A stretch of 64,000 bases of DNA from Flavobacteriaceae bacterium MAR_2010_72 (GTDB lineage: Bacteria; Bacteroidota; Bacteroidia; Flavobacteriales; Flavobacteriaceae), in assembly GCA_003550275.1 (NCBI GenBank), contig QXCW01000002.1, positions 558,001 through 622,000 of the forward strand. Reading direction: 5' to 3'. The position numbers and the translations under genes were made by a program. The notes under the pieces were generated by a model. The model was not told where the DNA came from. It worked only from the letters and a program-made list of their open reading frames with translations, and made no database searches. Positions 1 through 9,595 of this stretch are shown here, in pieces. Each line of letters starts with the position of its first letter. Position 1 is the first letter of the stretch.

Positions 1-559
1 TAATGGCATCATCGGTAATGATATCGGTAGCATAACCTTCAACCCTTGTAGTGTCTGGTTGTTTAGTTTGTTCATTGATGGCTATAAGGTCTGGATTGTA
101 GTAGTTACCTTGATCGGTTAAAATTTTCCAATAATCAAAGCCTTGAGGAAGACCGTGTAAATGCCATTTTCCAACAACCGCTGTGTTATAACCTGCTTTT
201 TGCAATAGCTTCGGAAAGGTTTGCTGGCTACCATCAAATCTGTCGCCATTCATCCTAAAGCCGTTAATATGACTATGTTTTCCAGTTAGTACAACGGCAC
301 GACTTGGTCCGCAAATGGAATTTGTACAAAAGTTGTTCATAAAAATAGCACCCTCATTTGCAATTCTGTCAATATTAGGTGTTGGAGCCAACTTACTAAT
401 TGGGTGACCATAAGCACTTATGGCTTGGGTAGCATGATCATCGGCCATAATATAAATAATGTTAGGGCGCTTTGGTTCATCATTGGCTGTTTCAGTTTCC
501 TTGTCTTTGCAAGACTGAAAAATGATAAATGGGAGCATAAATAATACTATAGTTCTCAT
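1..559 (-). CDS. S1-family sulfatase lipoprotein, 3' end cut by window edge
   Basis: This is the first 186 codons of a sulfatase; the rest lies beyond position 1. The start ATG (557-559) overlaps the stop of the upstream esterase by 4 bp. The N-terminus has a lipoprotein signal ending in FIIFQSC, followed by the typical metal-binding opening [11 protein letters not shown]. The motif C-G-P-S-R, then TGKHSH, is the S1 sulfatase signature, in which the Cys is converted to formylglycine. It should remove sulfate esters from a glycan outside the cell or in the periplasm. It is the last visible gene of the PUL, so the locus may continue. The exact subfamily (for example GlcNAc-6-sulfatase-like) cannot be fixed from this fragment. 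Confidence 0.9.
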   Translation of the reverse strand, partial: MRTIVLFMLPFIIFQSCKDKETETANDEPKRPNIIYIMADDHATQAISAYGHPISKLAPTPNIDRIANEGAIFMNNFCTNSICGPSRAVVLTGKHSHINGFRMNGDRFDGSQQTFPKLLQKAGYNTAVVGKWHLHGLPQGFDYWKILTDQGNYYNPDLIAINEQTKQPDTTRVEGYATDIITDDAI

Positions 560-1443
560 GGCTGTTTTTGTTTTATGACTTTAGTTTGAATCACCTCGTT
601 ATTCAATACGGTTTTAGCGAAGAAATCAAAAATATTATCGAGTTCGTTTAATTGAATTGAAGACAATTCATGCTTTCCACCTTTAACTTTGTGAAAATAA
701 TAGGCTACTTCTAAATCAGACAATTTTTCTGCAATTGTCGCTGAACCATCTAAAATGAGGTAGCCAGATTTTGAAGGGTCACAATAATGATGCGGAGCAG
801 TTGCAAATGGCACCAAATTATCATCGGTTCCATGAAATAGAACGCTGGGCAGCGCATTTGTTTTGGTAATATAATCGGCACTCACTAATGCTCCTGCTAA
901 TGATAAAACACCAGCAAATTTAACATCGTTGTACTTCATTAAATCATCAACAAAATAGCTTCGCATGAAAACAGCATTTAGAACACCTTCGGCACCAGCA
1001 CTGCTACCTCCAGCAATTAGTTTTGAAGGGTCAATTTGAAGGGGTTTAGCATTTTTAATGATATAATTTGCGGCATCCAAATAATCAATCGCTGCCTGTT
1101 TGAACGTGTTCAGTTTTTCCTGATTATCACAGTCACAACCAAAGCCAGTTGGTTGATTTTTACGCAGCAATCGATATGAAATAGAAATACCAATGTACCC
1201 ACGATTAGCTACATACTCGCATAATTTTTGCTCAGCTCCGTTATCGCGCGTACCACCTGCAAAACCTCCGCCGTGCATCCATAACAAAACAGGTAAACTA
1301 TCATTTGGCCTTATAATTTCTGGAGTATAGACATCTAATTTGAGCGTGTCTTTTCCCTTTATGGCATAGGTATAGGTTTTTTTGGTTTGAGCAGAAATTG
1401 GTAAAACAAATAACAAAAATAGTACTGGTAAGAGACGTTTCAT
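556..1443 (-). CDS. Secreted alpha/beta hydrolase (carboxylesterase type)
   Basis: This 295-residue protein has a signal peptide ending near ISAQ (residue 19). It carries the oxyanion-hole motif HGGG (57-60) and a nucleophile elbow G-S-S-A-G with Ser148. Late Asp and His candidates lie in [10 protein letters not shown] and GGKHEL. These are features of the HSL/carboxylesterase fold. In a PUL it probably removes acyl groups from a glycan, but a specific CE family is not assigned. The start directly abuts the GH2 stop (0 bp) and the stop overlaps the sulfatase start by 4 bp, so the three are likely translated as one unit. A CGCDC-like cysteine cluster (FGCDCD, about residue 102) is unusual and could form a disulfide. 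Confidence 0.85.
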   Translation of the reverse strand: MKRLLPVLFLLFVLPISAQTKKTYTYAIKGKDTLKLDVYTPEIIRPNDSLPVLLWMHGGGFAGGTRDNGAEQKLCEYVANRGYIGISISYRLLRKNQPTGFGCDCDNQEKLNTFKQAAIDYLDAANYIIKNAKPLQIDPSKLIAGGSSAGAEGVLNAVFMRSYFVDDLMKYNDVKFAGVLSLAGALVSADYITKTNALPSVLFHGTDDNLVPFATAPHHYCDPSKSGYLILDGSATIAEKLSDLEVAYYFHKVKGGKHELSSIQLNELDNIFDFFAKTVLNNEVIQTKVIKQKQP

Positions 1444-4092
1444 TTAATCAAGTTTTTCTATTAAAACTCCACTAATTACTGTGGTTCCTTCAATAGGAGT
1501 AAGCAAAATAGTCAAGCCATCGTTATTTCTGACATTTATAGTTGAGGTTAGTGTAATTCCATACTTTTCTGGATATTCATTAGCCATATTAAATTGTTTT
1601 TCAACTAAAAATGTATTCAAATATACATCGAATATGCGTTGCTTTTTTTCAATTCCTTGTGGTGTTTGTTCACTCAAGTTATAAATATTTTCAGTGGGCT
1701 TTACTTGTGGCTCAACAAAAAATAAACTTACCTTGTAATCACCATCAGGAACATCAATTTTATAGTTGGAACAGCCTTCAAGCATCGTTTGAAATAAGGG
1801 CTCTGAAGTAGAATTTTTAATATTGTGCGGAATTCCTTGGTGTTTATCCTTACTCATATTATAAGCTTCCCCATCCAAATAGCCAAACCAGCCCTTTTTA
1901 TAGGATTGATCTGGAACAAAGGTTATTTGATGCGCTTCATCTGTGATATAGAAATGTGAACCTATATTAATACCTAATCTTTTGAATGATTTGAAATTTA
2001 AATCATCAATTTTTAATACTTCAATTTGTTTTTCATCTGAAGTGTTTCCAGAAACGACTTTAATATGATTTTTTCCGTTTTTGAAGGGTAACTTAACAGT
2101 AGCAAAACCATTTTCAAACGAAACATCTTCAAGCTTTTCACTATTTAAAAAAACGGAAACTTTTTGCTGATTTGAAAATACACTTACCGGAAAAGTGTTA
2201 TCGTTTACCAAAACAAGCCCAGACAGATAATTTGCTGCAATATGAATAAAAGGTGTTTTTTGGTCTAAAACTGCTTTGTACCAATAGTAAATTTCTTTGG
2301 GCGTTCGATCGTATTGAACCAATCCCTTCTGGTTGACATGAGGAATGGCATCTCCACGAAACTCTGATCCAAAATCAGCAAAATTCCATGCGGTCATCCC
2401 TGCCATATAAGGTCTTTCAATAATTTGTTGGTAATAGGATTGATGTAATTTGGCTTGATAGTCTGTTGAGAAATCAAACTTTTTTGGCGTTTTTGTAAAA
2501 ATTCTAACATCTGCTCCAGGGCCATATTCCGAAAGTAATAAGGAACGCTTTGGATAGCGTTTATGTTGTTCATCAAGAAAAATTCCTAGATCAGGAATAT
2601 CCTTATCATACCAACCAAAATAAAGATTCCAGCCCAGCAACATTGGAAGATCAGCTATGCCAGTTTCGTTGTAAATTTCGTTTAAATGGCAGGCCATAAC
2701 AGTAATATGGTTTGGTGCTAACGATCGGGTTAAATCTTCCAGTTGTTTAGCCAGTTTTAGTGATGAGGTTTTAAGTTTGGTTTTATCATCTTCACTTATG
2801 TTTCTATCAAAAACCAATCGTATAAAAATCTCATTCATATAGCCAAACATCACCACCGAAGGATAGTTGTAATATTGTTTTACATGTTCGTTTTGCATGT
2901 TGAGGCATACATCAAAAAATGCCTTTGAATCGGTGACCTTATTGACGACAGGAATCTCTGTCCACACCAAAATGCCTAGTTTATCGCACAAATCGTATAG
3001 TTCCCTACTATGCGGATAATGGGCAAATCTAATAACATTGGCTCCCATGTTTTTAATGAGTTCTATATCTTTTTTTTGAAGTGCAATAGGAACTGCATTC
3101 CCAAAACCTTTAAAATCCTGATGACGATTTACACCAATTAATTTTATAGGTTTTCCATTTAAAAAGAGGCCCTTATCGGCATCAACACTTACCCATCTAA
3201 AGCCAACATTTGAAGTTTTGGTTTGTAGTATATCTCCATTTTCATTTGAAAGAACAAGATTTAACTTATATAAATAAGGATCATCGGGAGACCAAAGATT
3301 TGGCTTATAAACATCTGGTAATTTAATTTTAAATGTATGTGAAGCATTACCGTCAAGCTTTAAAGTTTCAGTTCGGGATTTTACTTCAAGACCTTGAGCA
3401 TCTAGCAAACTTATTTTTAATGTAGTTTTAGTGGATTTTAATGCTGTATTTCTCAAAAGTGCAGAGACTTCAACGCCTGCCTTTTCTTCACTAACATTGG
3501 TATAATTCACATAAAAGCCATCAGAAGCAAAATCGTTTAAAGAAAAATGCTGTTTAGGTACAGAAATCCATTCTACATCTCGGTAAATACCTCCATAAAA
3601 CGTAAAATCGGCATCTAAAGGAGGGATGTCGATGTTGTGTGTATTATCAACTTCAACTTCAATTAAATTGTAGGCGTTGTAGTTTATATATTTAGTGACA
3701 TCAAAATTGAACGCTGTATAACCGCCCTTATGATTCCCTACTTGATCGCCATTGACAAAAATAGTCGCTTCTTGATTGACCCCATTAAATTTCAAATACT
3801 GTATAGTTTCCTTTTCTTCTGAAGGAATAAAAATTAGTTTTTTATAAAATCCTTTGCCACGTCTGTAGCCTCGGTCGTCATCGAAAGCATCATCTTTATT
3901 CCAAGTATGAGGGATATTTACGGTCTCCCAATTGGTTTTATCTTCAGAAAATTGCCATCCTGTGTTGATGATTTTATGTTGGGAATATCCGAGATGAAAG
4001 CATAAAATGAAGCACAAAATTTTACCAATACCGAATAATCTAATAGAATCTATTATTTGGCTTTGGTCCTTATTTGCATTCATAAGCTTCAT
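1444..4092 (-). CDS. Glycoside hydrolase family 2 (beta-galactosidase/glucuronidase-like)
   Basis: This 882-residue enzyme is of the GH2 type. The layout is a signal segment (about 18-37), a jelly-roll sugar-binding domain, an Ig-like domain, a TIM barrel, and a C-terminal malectin-like domain (from about residue 700, motif GWFGYLDGEAYN). The acid/base is the Glu of FGYMNE (E421) and the nucleophile is the Glu of LLLSEYG (E522). It hydrolyses a beta-linked terminal sugar; beta-galactosidase, glucuronidase and other GH2 activities cannot be told apart here. The signal peptide sits behind about 17 extra residues, so a later start is possible, although the annotated ATG overlaps the GH3 stop by 4 bp, which favours it. 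Confidence 0.92.
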   Translation of the reverse strand: MKLMNANKDQSQIIDSIRLFGIGKILCFILCFHLGYSQHKIINTGWQFSEDKTNWETVNIPHTWNKDDAFDDDRGYRRGKGFYKKLIFIPSEEKETIQYLKFNGVNQEATIFVNGDQVGNHKGGYTAFNFDVTKYINYNAYNLIEVEVDNTHNIDIPPLDADFTFYGGIYRDVEWISVPKQHFSLNDFASDGFYVNYTNVSEEKAGVEVSALLRNTALKSTKTTLKISLLDAQGLEVKSRTETLKLDGNASHTFKIKLPDVYKPNLWSPDDPYLYKLNLVLSNENGDILQTKTSNVGFRWVSVDADKGLFLNGKPIKLIGVNRHQDFKGFGNAVPIALQKKDIELIKNMGANVIRFAHYPHSRELYDLCDKLGILVWTEIPVVNKVTDSKAFFDVCLNMQNEHVKQYYNYPSVVMFGYMNEIFIRLVFDRNISEDDKTKLKTSSLKLAKQLEDLTRSLAPNHITVMACHLNEIYNETGIADLPMLLGWNLYFGWYDKDIPDLGIFLDEQHKRYPKRSLLLSEYGPGADVRIFTKTPKKFDFSTDYQAKLHQSYYQQIIERPYMAGMTAWNFADFGSEFRGDAIPHVNQKGLVQYDRTPKEIYYWYKAVLDQKTPFIHIAANYLSGLVLVNDNTFPVSVFSNQQKVSVFLNSEKLEDVSFENGFATVKLPFKNGKNHIKVVSGNTSDEKQIEVLKIDDLNFKSFKRLGINIGSHFYITDEAHQITFVPDQSYKKGWFGYLDGEAYNMSKDKHQGIPHNIKNSTSEPLFQTMLEGCSNYKIDVPDGDYKVSLFFVEPQVKPTENIYNLSEQTPQGIEKKQRIFDVYLNTFLVEKQFNMANEYPEKYGITLTSTINVRNNDGLTILLTPIEGTTVISGVLIEKLD

Positions 4093-6398
4093 TGAATCAA
4101 ATCGAATTGTGATTTTAATTGTGTATTTGAATCCGTGCCAACAAAAACTTCAAAAGTTCCAGGTTCTGCAATAAAATCTAAATCGTAATTATAGAATTTC
4201 AAATCTTCAGTTGTTAGTTGAAAGGTCACGGTTTTGGTTTCCCCTTTTTTGATTTCTATTTTTTGAAATCCTTTTAATTCTTTTACAGGTCGTGTTACAG
4301 AGCCAACCAGATCCCTCAAATATAACTGTACCACCTCTTTACCGTCATAATTTCCAGAATTGGTAACATCAACAGATACATCAATACTTCCGTTCATATT
4401 CATCTGATCTGAGCTTAATTTTAAATTTGAATAATCAAATGTTGTGTAACTTAAACCATAGCCAAAAGGGTACAAGGGTTCATTACGGACATCTAAATAA
4501 TTACTTCTGAATTTCTCGAACTTACCTTCTTTATTACCAAGGGGTCGTCCCGTATTTTTATGATTATAGAATATTGGCACTTGACCAACATTCATTGGGA
4601 AAGTTGCAGTTAATTTTCCAGAAGGATTCACATCTCCAAACAACACGTCTGAAATGGCTAATCCAGCTTCACTTCCAGGAAACCAGACATTTAAAATAGC
4701 AGGAACATTTTTATTTTCCTCAACTATAGCTAATGGTCTCCCTGTAAATAAAACTAAAACCACGGGTTTTCCTGTTTTTAATAAGGCATTTAATAGGTCT
4801 TTTTGAGCTTGTGGTATTTGCAAGCTAGTAACGCTACTACTCTCTCCACTTAATTCGGCGGTTTCACCTATTGCTGCCACTATCACGTCGGACTTTGCTG
4901 CAATAGCTAGTGCTTCATCTAAAAGTTGCTTGTCTGTTCGACCATCTCTCGGGATGGTTTTTCCAAACATGGTCACCCGATTTTCAAAGGCCAGATCGTA
5001 ATCTACATTGCTTCCTTTGGCATATAAAACTGTAGCTTGATTTCCAACAACAGTTTTTAAACCTTCCAATAAAGGATTTGATTTTTCTTGTTTAGTTGCA
5101 ACGCTCCAAGTACCAGCCATATTTACGGGAGTATTTGCCAACGGCCCAATAAGTGCTATGATTCCTGATTTTTTTAGAGGTAATACATTATTTTCATTTT
5201 TTAGAAGTACCATGGATTCTGCCGAAACTTTTCTTGCAAAAGCACGGTGTTCATCTGTAAATACTTCAGTTTTGGCACGTTCGGGGTTGCAGTATTTGTA
5301 GGGGTCATCAAATAATCCTAATTGATATTTAGCGGTTAGGATGCGTTTAACGGCCATATCTATGTCGCCAATGGTTATTTTTCCTTCATCTAATGAAGCT
5401 TTTAAGGTCGATAATAAGCCTTCACCTACCATATCCATATCCACGCCAGCCTTTAATGCTAGGGCTGAGACTTCTTGCAAATCGCCCATACCATGATCAA
5501 CCATCTCATTAATACCTGTATAATCGGTTACAACAAAACCGTTGAATCCCCAATCATCACGGAGCAGATCAGTAATTAACCATTTGTTGCCTGTTGCAGG
5601 GATGCCATCGATTTCATTAAACGAAGCCATTACGGAGGCGACTCCAGCATCAACTGCAGCTTTGTAAGGAGGAAGATACTCGTTGTACATTCTAATCCTA
5701 CTCATGTCAACGGTATTGTAATCACGACCAGCTTCTGGTGCACCATAAAGAGCAAAATGCTTCACACAGGAAAGAATGGTGTTTTGTTGTGTTAAATCGT
5801 TTCCTTGATAGCCTTTTACCATAGCTTTGGCAATTTCACTTCCTAAAAATGGATCTTCACCAGAACCTTCCGAAACGCGACCCCAACGCGGATCTCTAGA
5901 GATATCAACCATTGGTGAAAAGGTCCAATTAATACCATCAGCACTGGCTTCAATGGCTGCAACTCTTGCAGTTTGTTCAATTAAGGCCATATCCCAAGAA
6001 GCCGAAAGCCCTAAAGGAATTGGAAACGTAGTTTCATACCCATGAATAACGTCCATTCCAAAAAGCAATGGGATTTTAAGCCTGCTTTTTTCGATAGCGA
6101 TTTTTTGAACATCTTTGATCTTTTGAGCAGTTTTGATGTTGAAAAGCCCTCCAACTTTACCTTCTTCTATTTTTTTTGCAATATTAGAACTCTGTGCTTG
6201 CCCAGTAGTGATGTCACCAGACGAAGGTAAATTTAATTGACCAAGTTTTTCTTCCAAAGTCATTAAACTCAATATGGAGTCTACTTGTTTTTCAAACGGA
6301 TTGACTGTTGAAGTTGCTTTACTATTTTGATCATTTGTATTGCACGAAGTCATATGTAGTGCAATTAAGAAGATGATGATTACTGATGATGTCTTCAT
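4089..6398 (-). CDS. bglX: Glycoside hydrolase family 3 beta-glucosidase, lipoprotein
   Basis: This 769-residue GH3 enzyme has a lipoprotein signal (MTSC, Cys19). It contains the (beta/alpha)8 domain, the alpha/beta sandwich domain and a C-terminal fibronectin III-like domain, the BglX layout. The nucleophile is Asp292 in GFVVTDYTG. KHFALYG and SFNEIDGIP are typical substrate-pocket motifs. It releases glucose or a related sugar from non-reducing ends of beta-linked oligosaccharides, probably in the periplasm, and would finish off products of the GH144-type enzymes encoded upstream. The start lies 6 bp after the preceding esterase gene and the end overlaps the GH2 gene. The symbol reflects family resemblance; linkage preference is not visible. 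Confidence 0.92.
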   Translation of the reverse strand: MKTSSVIIIFLIALHMTSCNTNDQNSKATSTVNPFEKQVDSILSLMTLEEKLGQLNLPSSGDITTGQAQSSNIAKKIEEGKVGGLFNIKTAQKIKDVQKIAIEKSRLKIPLLFGMDVIHGYETTFPIPLGLSASWDMALIEQTARVAAIEASADGINWTFSPMVDISRDPRWGRVSEGSGEDPFLGSEIAKAMVKGYQGNDLTQQNTILSCVKHFALYGAPEAGRDYNTVDMSRIRMYNEYLPPYKAAVDAGVASVMASFNEIDGIPATGNKWLITDLLRDDWGFNGFVVTDYTGINEMVDHGMGDLQEVSALALKAGVDMDMVGEGLLSTLKASLDEGKITIGDIDMAVKRILTAKYQLGLFDDPYKYCNPERAKTEVFTDEHRAFARKVSAESMVLLKNENNVLPLKKSGIIALIGPLANTPVNMAGTWSVATKQEKSNPLLEGLKTVVGNQATVLYAKGSNVDYDLAFENRVTMFGKTIPRDGRTDKQLLDEALAIAAKSDVIVAAIGETAELSGESSSVTSLQIPQAQKDLLNALLKTGKPVVLVLFTGRPLAIVEENKNVPAILNVWFPGSEAGLAISDVLFGDVNPSGKLTATFPMNVGQVPIFYNHKNTGRPLGNKEGKFEKFRSNYLDVRNEPLYPFGYGLSYTTFDYSNLKLSSDQMNMNGSIDVSVDVTNSGNYDGKEVVQLYLRDLVGSVTRPVKELKGFQKIEIKKGETKTVTFQLTTEDLKFYNYDLDFIAEPGTFEVFVGTDSNTQLKSQFDLIQ

Positions 6399-6404
6399 TG
6401 TTAG

Positions 6405-7202
6405 TTATTTTGATTTAGAAAAAAGCCAAGGCAAAAGTTCGGGTTCTGCAAATGTTGAATCCCAGCTATTATGATTGTCATTGGCATATAGTGTAAAATT
6501 AGGTGTGCCGCCGGCTTGCAAAATACCGCTTACCATATCTATGGATGATTGTGGGTTGACAATATCATCTTTGGCACCGTGGAATACCCATAATTCTGTT
6601 TTTTTAGCGTAGGTTTCAGTAGCTTTTGGGTTTCCTGCTCCACAAATTGTAAAAGCAGCCGCAAACACATCTGGTTTTCTATAGAGGAGTTCAAAGGTGC
6701 CCATACCTCCCATCGAAAGTCCGCCTACATAGATTTGATCTTTTTTTACATAAGCTTTATTCATATAGGATTCCATAAGCTCCATAACCAATTTTAGTGA
6801 TGTTTTAGGCTCGTTATCCAACGGAAAATTTAAGGAAATGGGTTTAGTACTGCGGTCTACTGATGCATTGGCCCAAAAATCATTTTTTGGACATTGAGGA
6901 AAAATAACGATTGCAGGGAATTTTTTTCTGGTTTTGCGATGGGCGAACAAGGAACTGCCATGAACCAATTGTATGTTATTATCGCTGCCACGTTCACCAG
7001 CTCCATGAAGAAATAAAACGACAGGATACTGTTTAGTGTCATCAAATTTTTTGGGCAGCATGATTCGATAGTTCAACGTGTCACTACCACTAACGAACTG
7101 CTTACGCTCGTATAACTTTTGATCTTGGGCAAAAGAAGCATTCACAAAAAAGAATAGTAGTATTACGTAAAACGGGTTTTTATAATTTCTTTTGAAATAC
7201 AT
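6405..7202 (-). CDS. Secreted esterase, dienelactone hydrolase / CE1-like fold
   Basis: This 265-residue alpha/beta hydrolase has a signal peptide (cleavage near ASFAQ, residue 26). The oxyanion motif LFLHGAGERG is at about 64-72, and the nucleophile Ser163 lies in GGLSMGGMG. The acid and base candidates lie in HGAKDDIVNP and DNHNSWDSTF. This pattern matches the PHB-depolymerase/feruloyl-esterase-like group often seen in PULs. The likely role is removal of ester substituents from the target glycan, a second such activity in the locus beside the unrelated esterase at 556-1443. The substrate is unknown. Confidence 0.85.
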   Translation of the reverse strand: MYFKRNYKNPFYVILLFFFVNASFAQDQKLYERKQFVSGSDTLNYRIMLPKKFDDTKQYPVVLFLHGAGERGSDNNIQLVHGSSLFAHRKTRKKFPAIVIFPQCPKNDFWANASVDRSTKPISLNFPLDNEPKTSLKLVMELMESYMNKAYVKKDQIYVGGLSMGGMGTFELLYRKPDVFAAAFTICGAGNPKATETYAKKTELWVFHGAKDDIVNPQSSIDMVSGILQAGGTPNFTLYANDNHNSWDSTFAEPELLPWLFSKSK

Positions 7203-7213
7203 AAGTTATGTGA

Positions 7214-8209
7214 TTAAAATTGAACATTTTCAAAACTAAATTCATGTTCGGGCTCTGTTTTATAAGTAACTAACCAAGGTGAATAGGTTTTTACACTTAT
7301 GGTTTTATGTTTCTTATCAACTTTGATGATTCGTAAATACCCTGAATCCCCTTTTTCAACACCAATAACGTTTTTTTGATAATTTGCCAGCATTTGATAA
7401 ACATGATTTCCGAAATGGTTTTTAGAAACTAATTGTCCAACTCCAGAACCAAGAATATGGCCTGAAAAAACCAAGAATGTATTTTTATTCGGACTAATTA
7501 ATTTCTCCCAAAGGCCTCCGCCGTCATTAACTTTGTTGTCTCCAGTTTCTACGCCCACACCATACTTTTGGGGCAAATACCAATCATCACCATCCAAAAG
7601 TGTATTGTCATTATATAAATAAGCATGTGTACTCACAATGATTTTATGGTCAGGATGTTTGGCAATGAGTTTATTTGCCCAATCAATGGTCTTGTTTCTT
7701 GGGCCAAATTCCAAGGAAAAAACAAGCCATTTTTCTCCGATAAGATCATATTCTGCACAGCTGTTATCAATACGGTCCTCTGGGAATGTAGCTATTGTAT
7801 TGGAATTGGATATGTATTCATTAATTGGAAAAAAATCATTTGCGAGTTGGGTGTTTCTTGTGTCGGCAAATTTACCAGGTGCACTACCCATATCGTGATT
7901 GCCAAGAGCCAAATGATAGGGTACTTTTCCATCAAGCAATGAAAACCCTGCTTTTGCTATTGTCCATTCGGCTTCAGAATTGTTTTGAGTAATGTCGCCA
8001 ACATGAATTACAAATGAAAATCGATTGCCCTGGTCTGCTATCCATTGCATCTGTTTCAAATACACTTCCGGAAATTCCTCTACATAGGTTTGCGTGTCGG
8101 GAAGTACCACAAATTCAAAGCTGCCTTGTGCAAAACAATAAAGGTTGCATAGCACTAAAAATGACCATGTCAGCAGAAACCTTCGACTATATTTAAAGCT
8201 ATAAATCAT
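7214..8209 (-). CDS. Secreted calcineurin-like metallophosphoesterase
   Basis: This 331-residue protein has an N-terminal signal segment ending at FAQ (residue 28). The metallophosphoesterase motifs are present in order: PDTQ (D38, Q40 in place of the usual His), GDITQN (71-76), GNHD (103-106), a His in VSTHAYL, and SGHILG in place of GHxH. It should hydrolyse a phosphomonoester or phosphodiester in the periplasm or outside the cell. Its place inside the PUL, 11 bp from the esterase gene and 9 bp from a GH144-type gene, suggests that the glycan or its debris carries phosphate. The altered metal ligands mean activity is inferred. Confidence 0.85.
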   Translation of the reverse strand: MIYSFKYSRRFLLTWSFLVLCNLYCFAQGSFEFVVLPDTQTYVEEFPEVYLKQMQWIADQGNRFSFVIHVGDITQNNSEAEWTIAKAGFSLLDGKVPYHLALGNHDMGSAPGKFADTRNTQLANDFFPINEYISNSNTIATFPEDRIDNSCAEYDLIGEKWLVFSLEFGPRNKTIDWANKLIAKHPDHKIIVSTHAYLYNDNTLLDGDDWYLPQKYGVGVETGDNKVNDGGGLWEKLISPNKNTFLVFSGHILGSGVGQLVSKNHFGNHVYQMLANYQKNVIGVEKGDSGYLRIIKVDKKHKTISVKTYSPWLVTYKTEPEHEFSFENVQF

Positions 8210-8218
8210 TTACTGTTT

Positions 8219-9586
8219 TTAATAATTAAAACCTAGAAGGTCTAGTCCTTTTTTAACATCTTCATTTTGCATAAATAAGTTCCAAAGTAGGCCGGTTCGG
8301 TGGTTTTCAATCATAATTATTTGGGGACCTTGATCAATTGCCAGATAGGCTTTACCTACCCAATAATTGTACTCCGGGCTAAAAGCGTCGTAAAAACCTG
8401 CTGGACCAAGAAGCTTATCCTTGTTCTGATAGAAATAATGCATGGCTTTTAAAGATTCTAAGGGTGTGTAAGGAATTGAGCTAATTGCAGCCGTAGGTGA
8501 GATAACGCCTTTATCGTTTACCGGGCTGTGCGCAGAATAACCCAAGGAGCCATCTGCATTTCTTGAATAGCTTGCTGTTAGTCCCCAGCAGTCTTCACCA
8601 TAATCCTTATAATTTTTAGGATTGACAACACAGTACTGACGGTTAATTTTGGTATGATTTACGGCCAAATTCCAATAGTTGGCATATTGGTCAGTTAAGT
8701 TTTTTGGATTAAGCACTAGAAAGGAATAGTGACTAAAAAACAAAGGGCCTCCGTAGGATGGTGATCCTGCATGCTTTAAAATTAGCGGAAAGCCATATTG
8801 TACATTTGAGGAAACAATATTACCATTATCAGCCCAGCCATTTTGGTAAGCCGAAGGCGTAATGGGATAATCAGGTGATGCGGCAGCTAGAATGTAAGCA
8901 ATCATGGTTTCATTGTAGCCTCTTAATCTCAAATTGATAGCAAAACCATGGTTTGGACTCCAGTGCCAGTATAAAGCATCCTGACCCTGTGTATACCAGT
9001 TCCATTCAACACCTTTCCATAGAAGGTCGGCTTTATTGGCTAAAGCCTGTTCTTCTGTGTTTCCATTTTTAAAATATTCTTTTAGACAGATAAGTCCTTG
9101 TGCCAAGAATGCAGTTTCAACCAGATCACCACCATCATCTTGTGCGCTAAAAGGAATCACATTGCCTGAACCTCCATCAATCCAATGTGACCAGGCCCCA
9201 TGAAAACGATTGGCTGTTTCTAAAAAATTAAGAATAGTAGTCAGTCTCGAAACGGCTTGGCTTCTGGTTACATAACCACGTTCAATACCAACTAAAATGG
9301 CCATTAAACCAAATCCAGTGCCACCAGAGGTTACCACGTTTTGGTTTAAAGTAGGGTTGTCTGGATGATAGCGTTCTTTAGCTGCTCCTGAATTGGTATT
9401 GGCAAAATCCCAGAAATATTTAAAAGTTGTTTCTTGTGTTAAATTCATCATCTCCTCATCTGACAATGGAACAACGGGTGTTGGATCAATCTGATCTGGG
9501 ATATAAGGCTCCTGATAACCTGGCCCATTGTCCTTTGAACAATTGATAAGAATTAAACAGATAAACAACTTAAATAAAGTTTTCAT
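8219..9586 (-). CDS. GH144-type glucanase (PF10091 glycoamylase-like), lipoprotein, copy 2
   Basis: This 455-residue lipoprotein (LINC, Cys16) belongs to the bacterial glycoamylase-like group that includes GH144 endo-beta-1,2-glucanases. Family features are YFWDFANTNSG, SGGTGFGLMAILVGIER, the acidic motif GGDLVETAF (152-160), WHWSPNHG and ISPTAA, with the alpha/alpha-barrel expected for the family. The C-terminus RTGLLWNLFMQNEDV is shared with the neighbouring paralog. It probably acts at the cell surface or in the periplasm to cut a beta-glucan before GH3 acts. Other activities are possible, because many PF10091 members are uncharacterized. Confidence 0.85.
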   Translation of the reverse strand: MKTLFKLFICLILINCSKDNGPGYQEPYIPDQIDPTPVVPLSDEEMMNLTQETTFKYFWDFANTNSGAAKERYHPDNPTLNQNVVTSGGTGFGLMAILVGIERGYVTRSQAVSRLTTILNFLETANRFHGAWSHWIDGGSGNVIPFSAQDDGGDLVETAFLAQGLICLKEYFKNGNTEEQALANKADLLWKGVEWNWYTQGQDALYWHWSPNHGFAINLRLRGYNETMIAYILAAASPDYPITPSAYQNGWADNGNIVSSNVQYGFPLILKHAGSPSYGGPLFFSHYSFLVLNPKNLTDQYANYWNLAVNHTKINRQYCVVNPKNYKDYGEDCWGLTASYSRNADGSLGYSAHSPVNDKGVISPTAAISSIPYTPLESLKAMHYFYQNKDKLLGPAGFYDAFSPEYNYWVGKAYLAIDQGPQIIMIENHRTGLLWNLFMQNEDVKKGLDLLGFNY

Positions 9587-9595
9587 AATGGGGTA

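Noticed and set aside
7625-7942. Plus-strand open frame opposite the metallophosphoesterase
   Set aside because: It is antisense to a well-supported gene and shows no protein family features.
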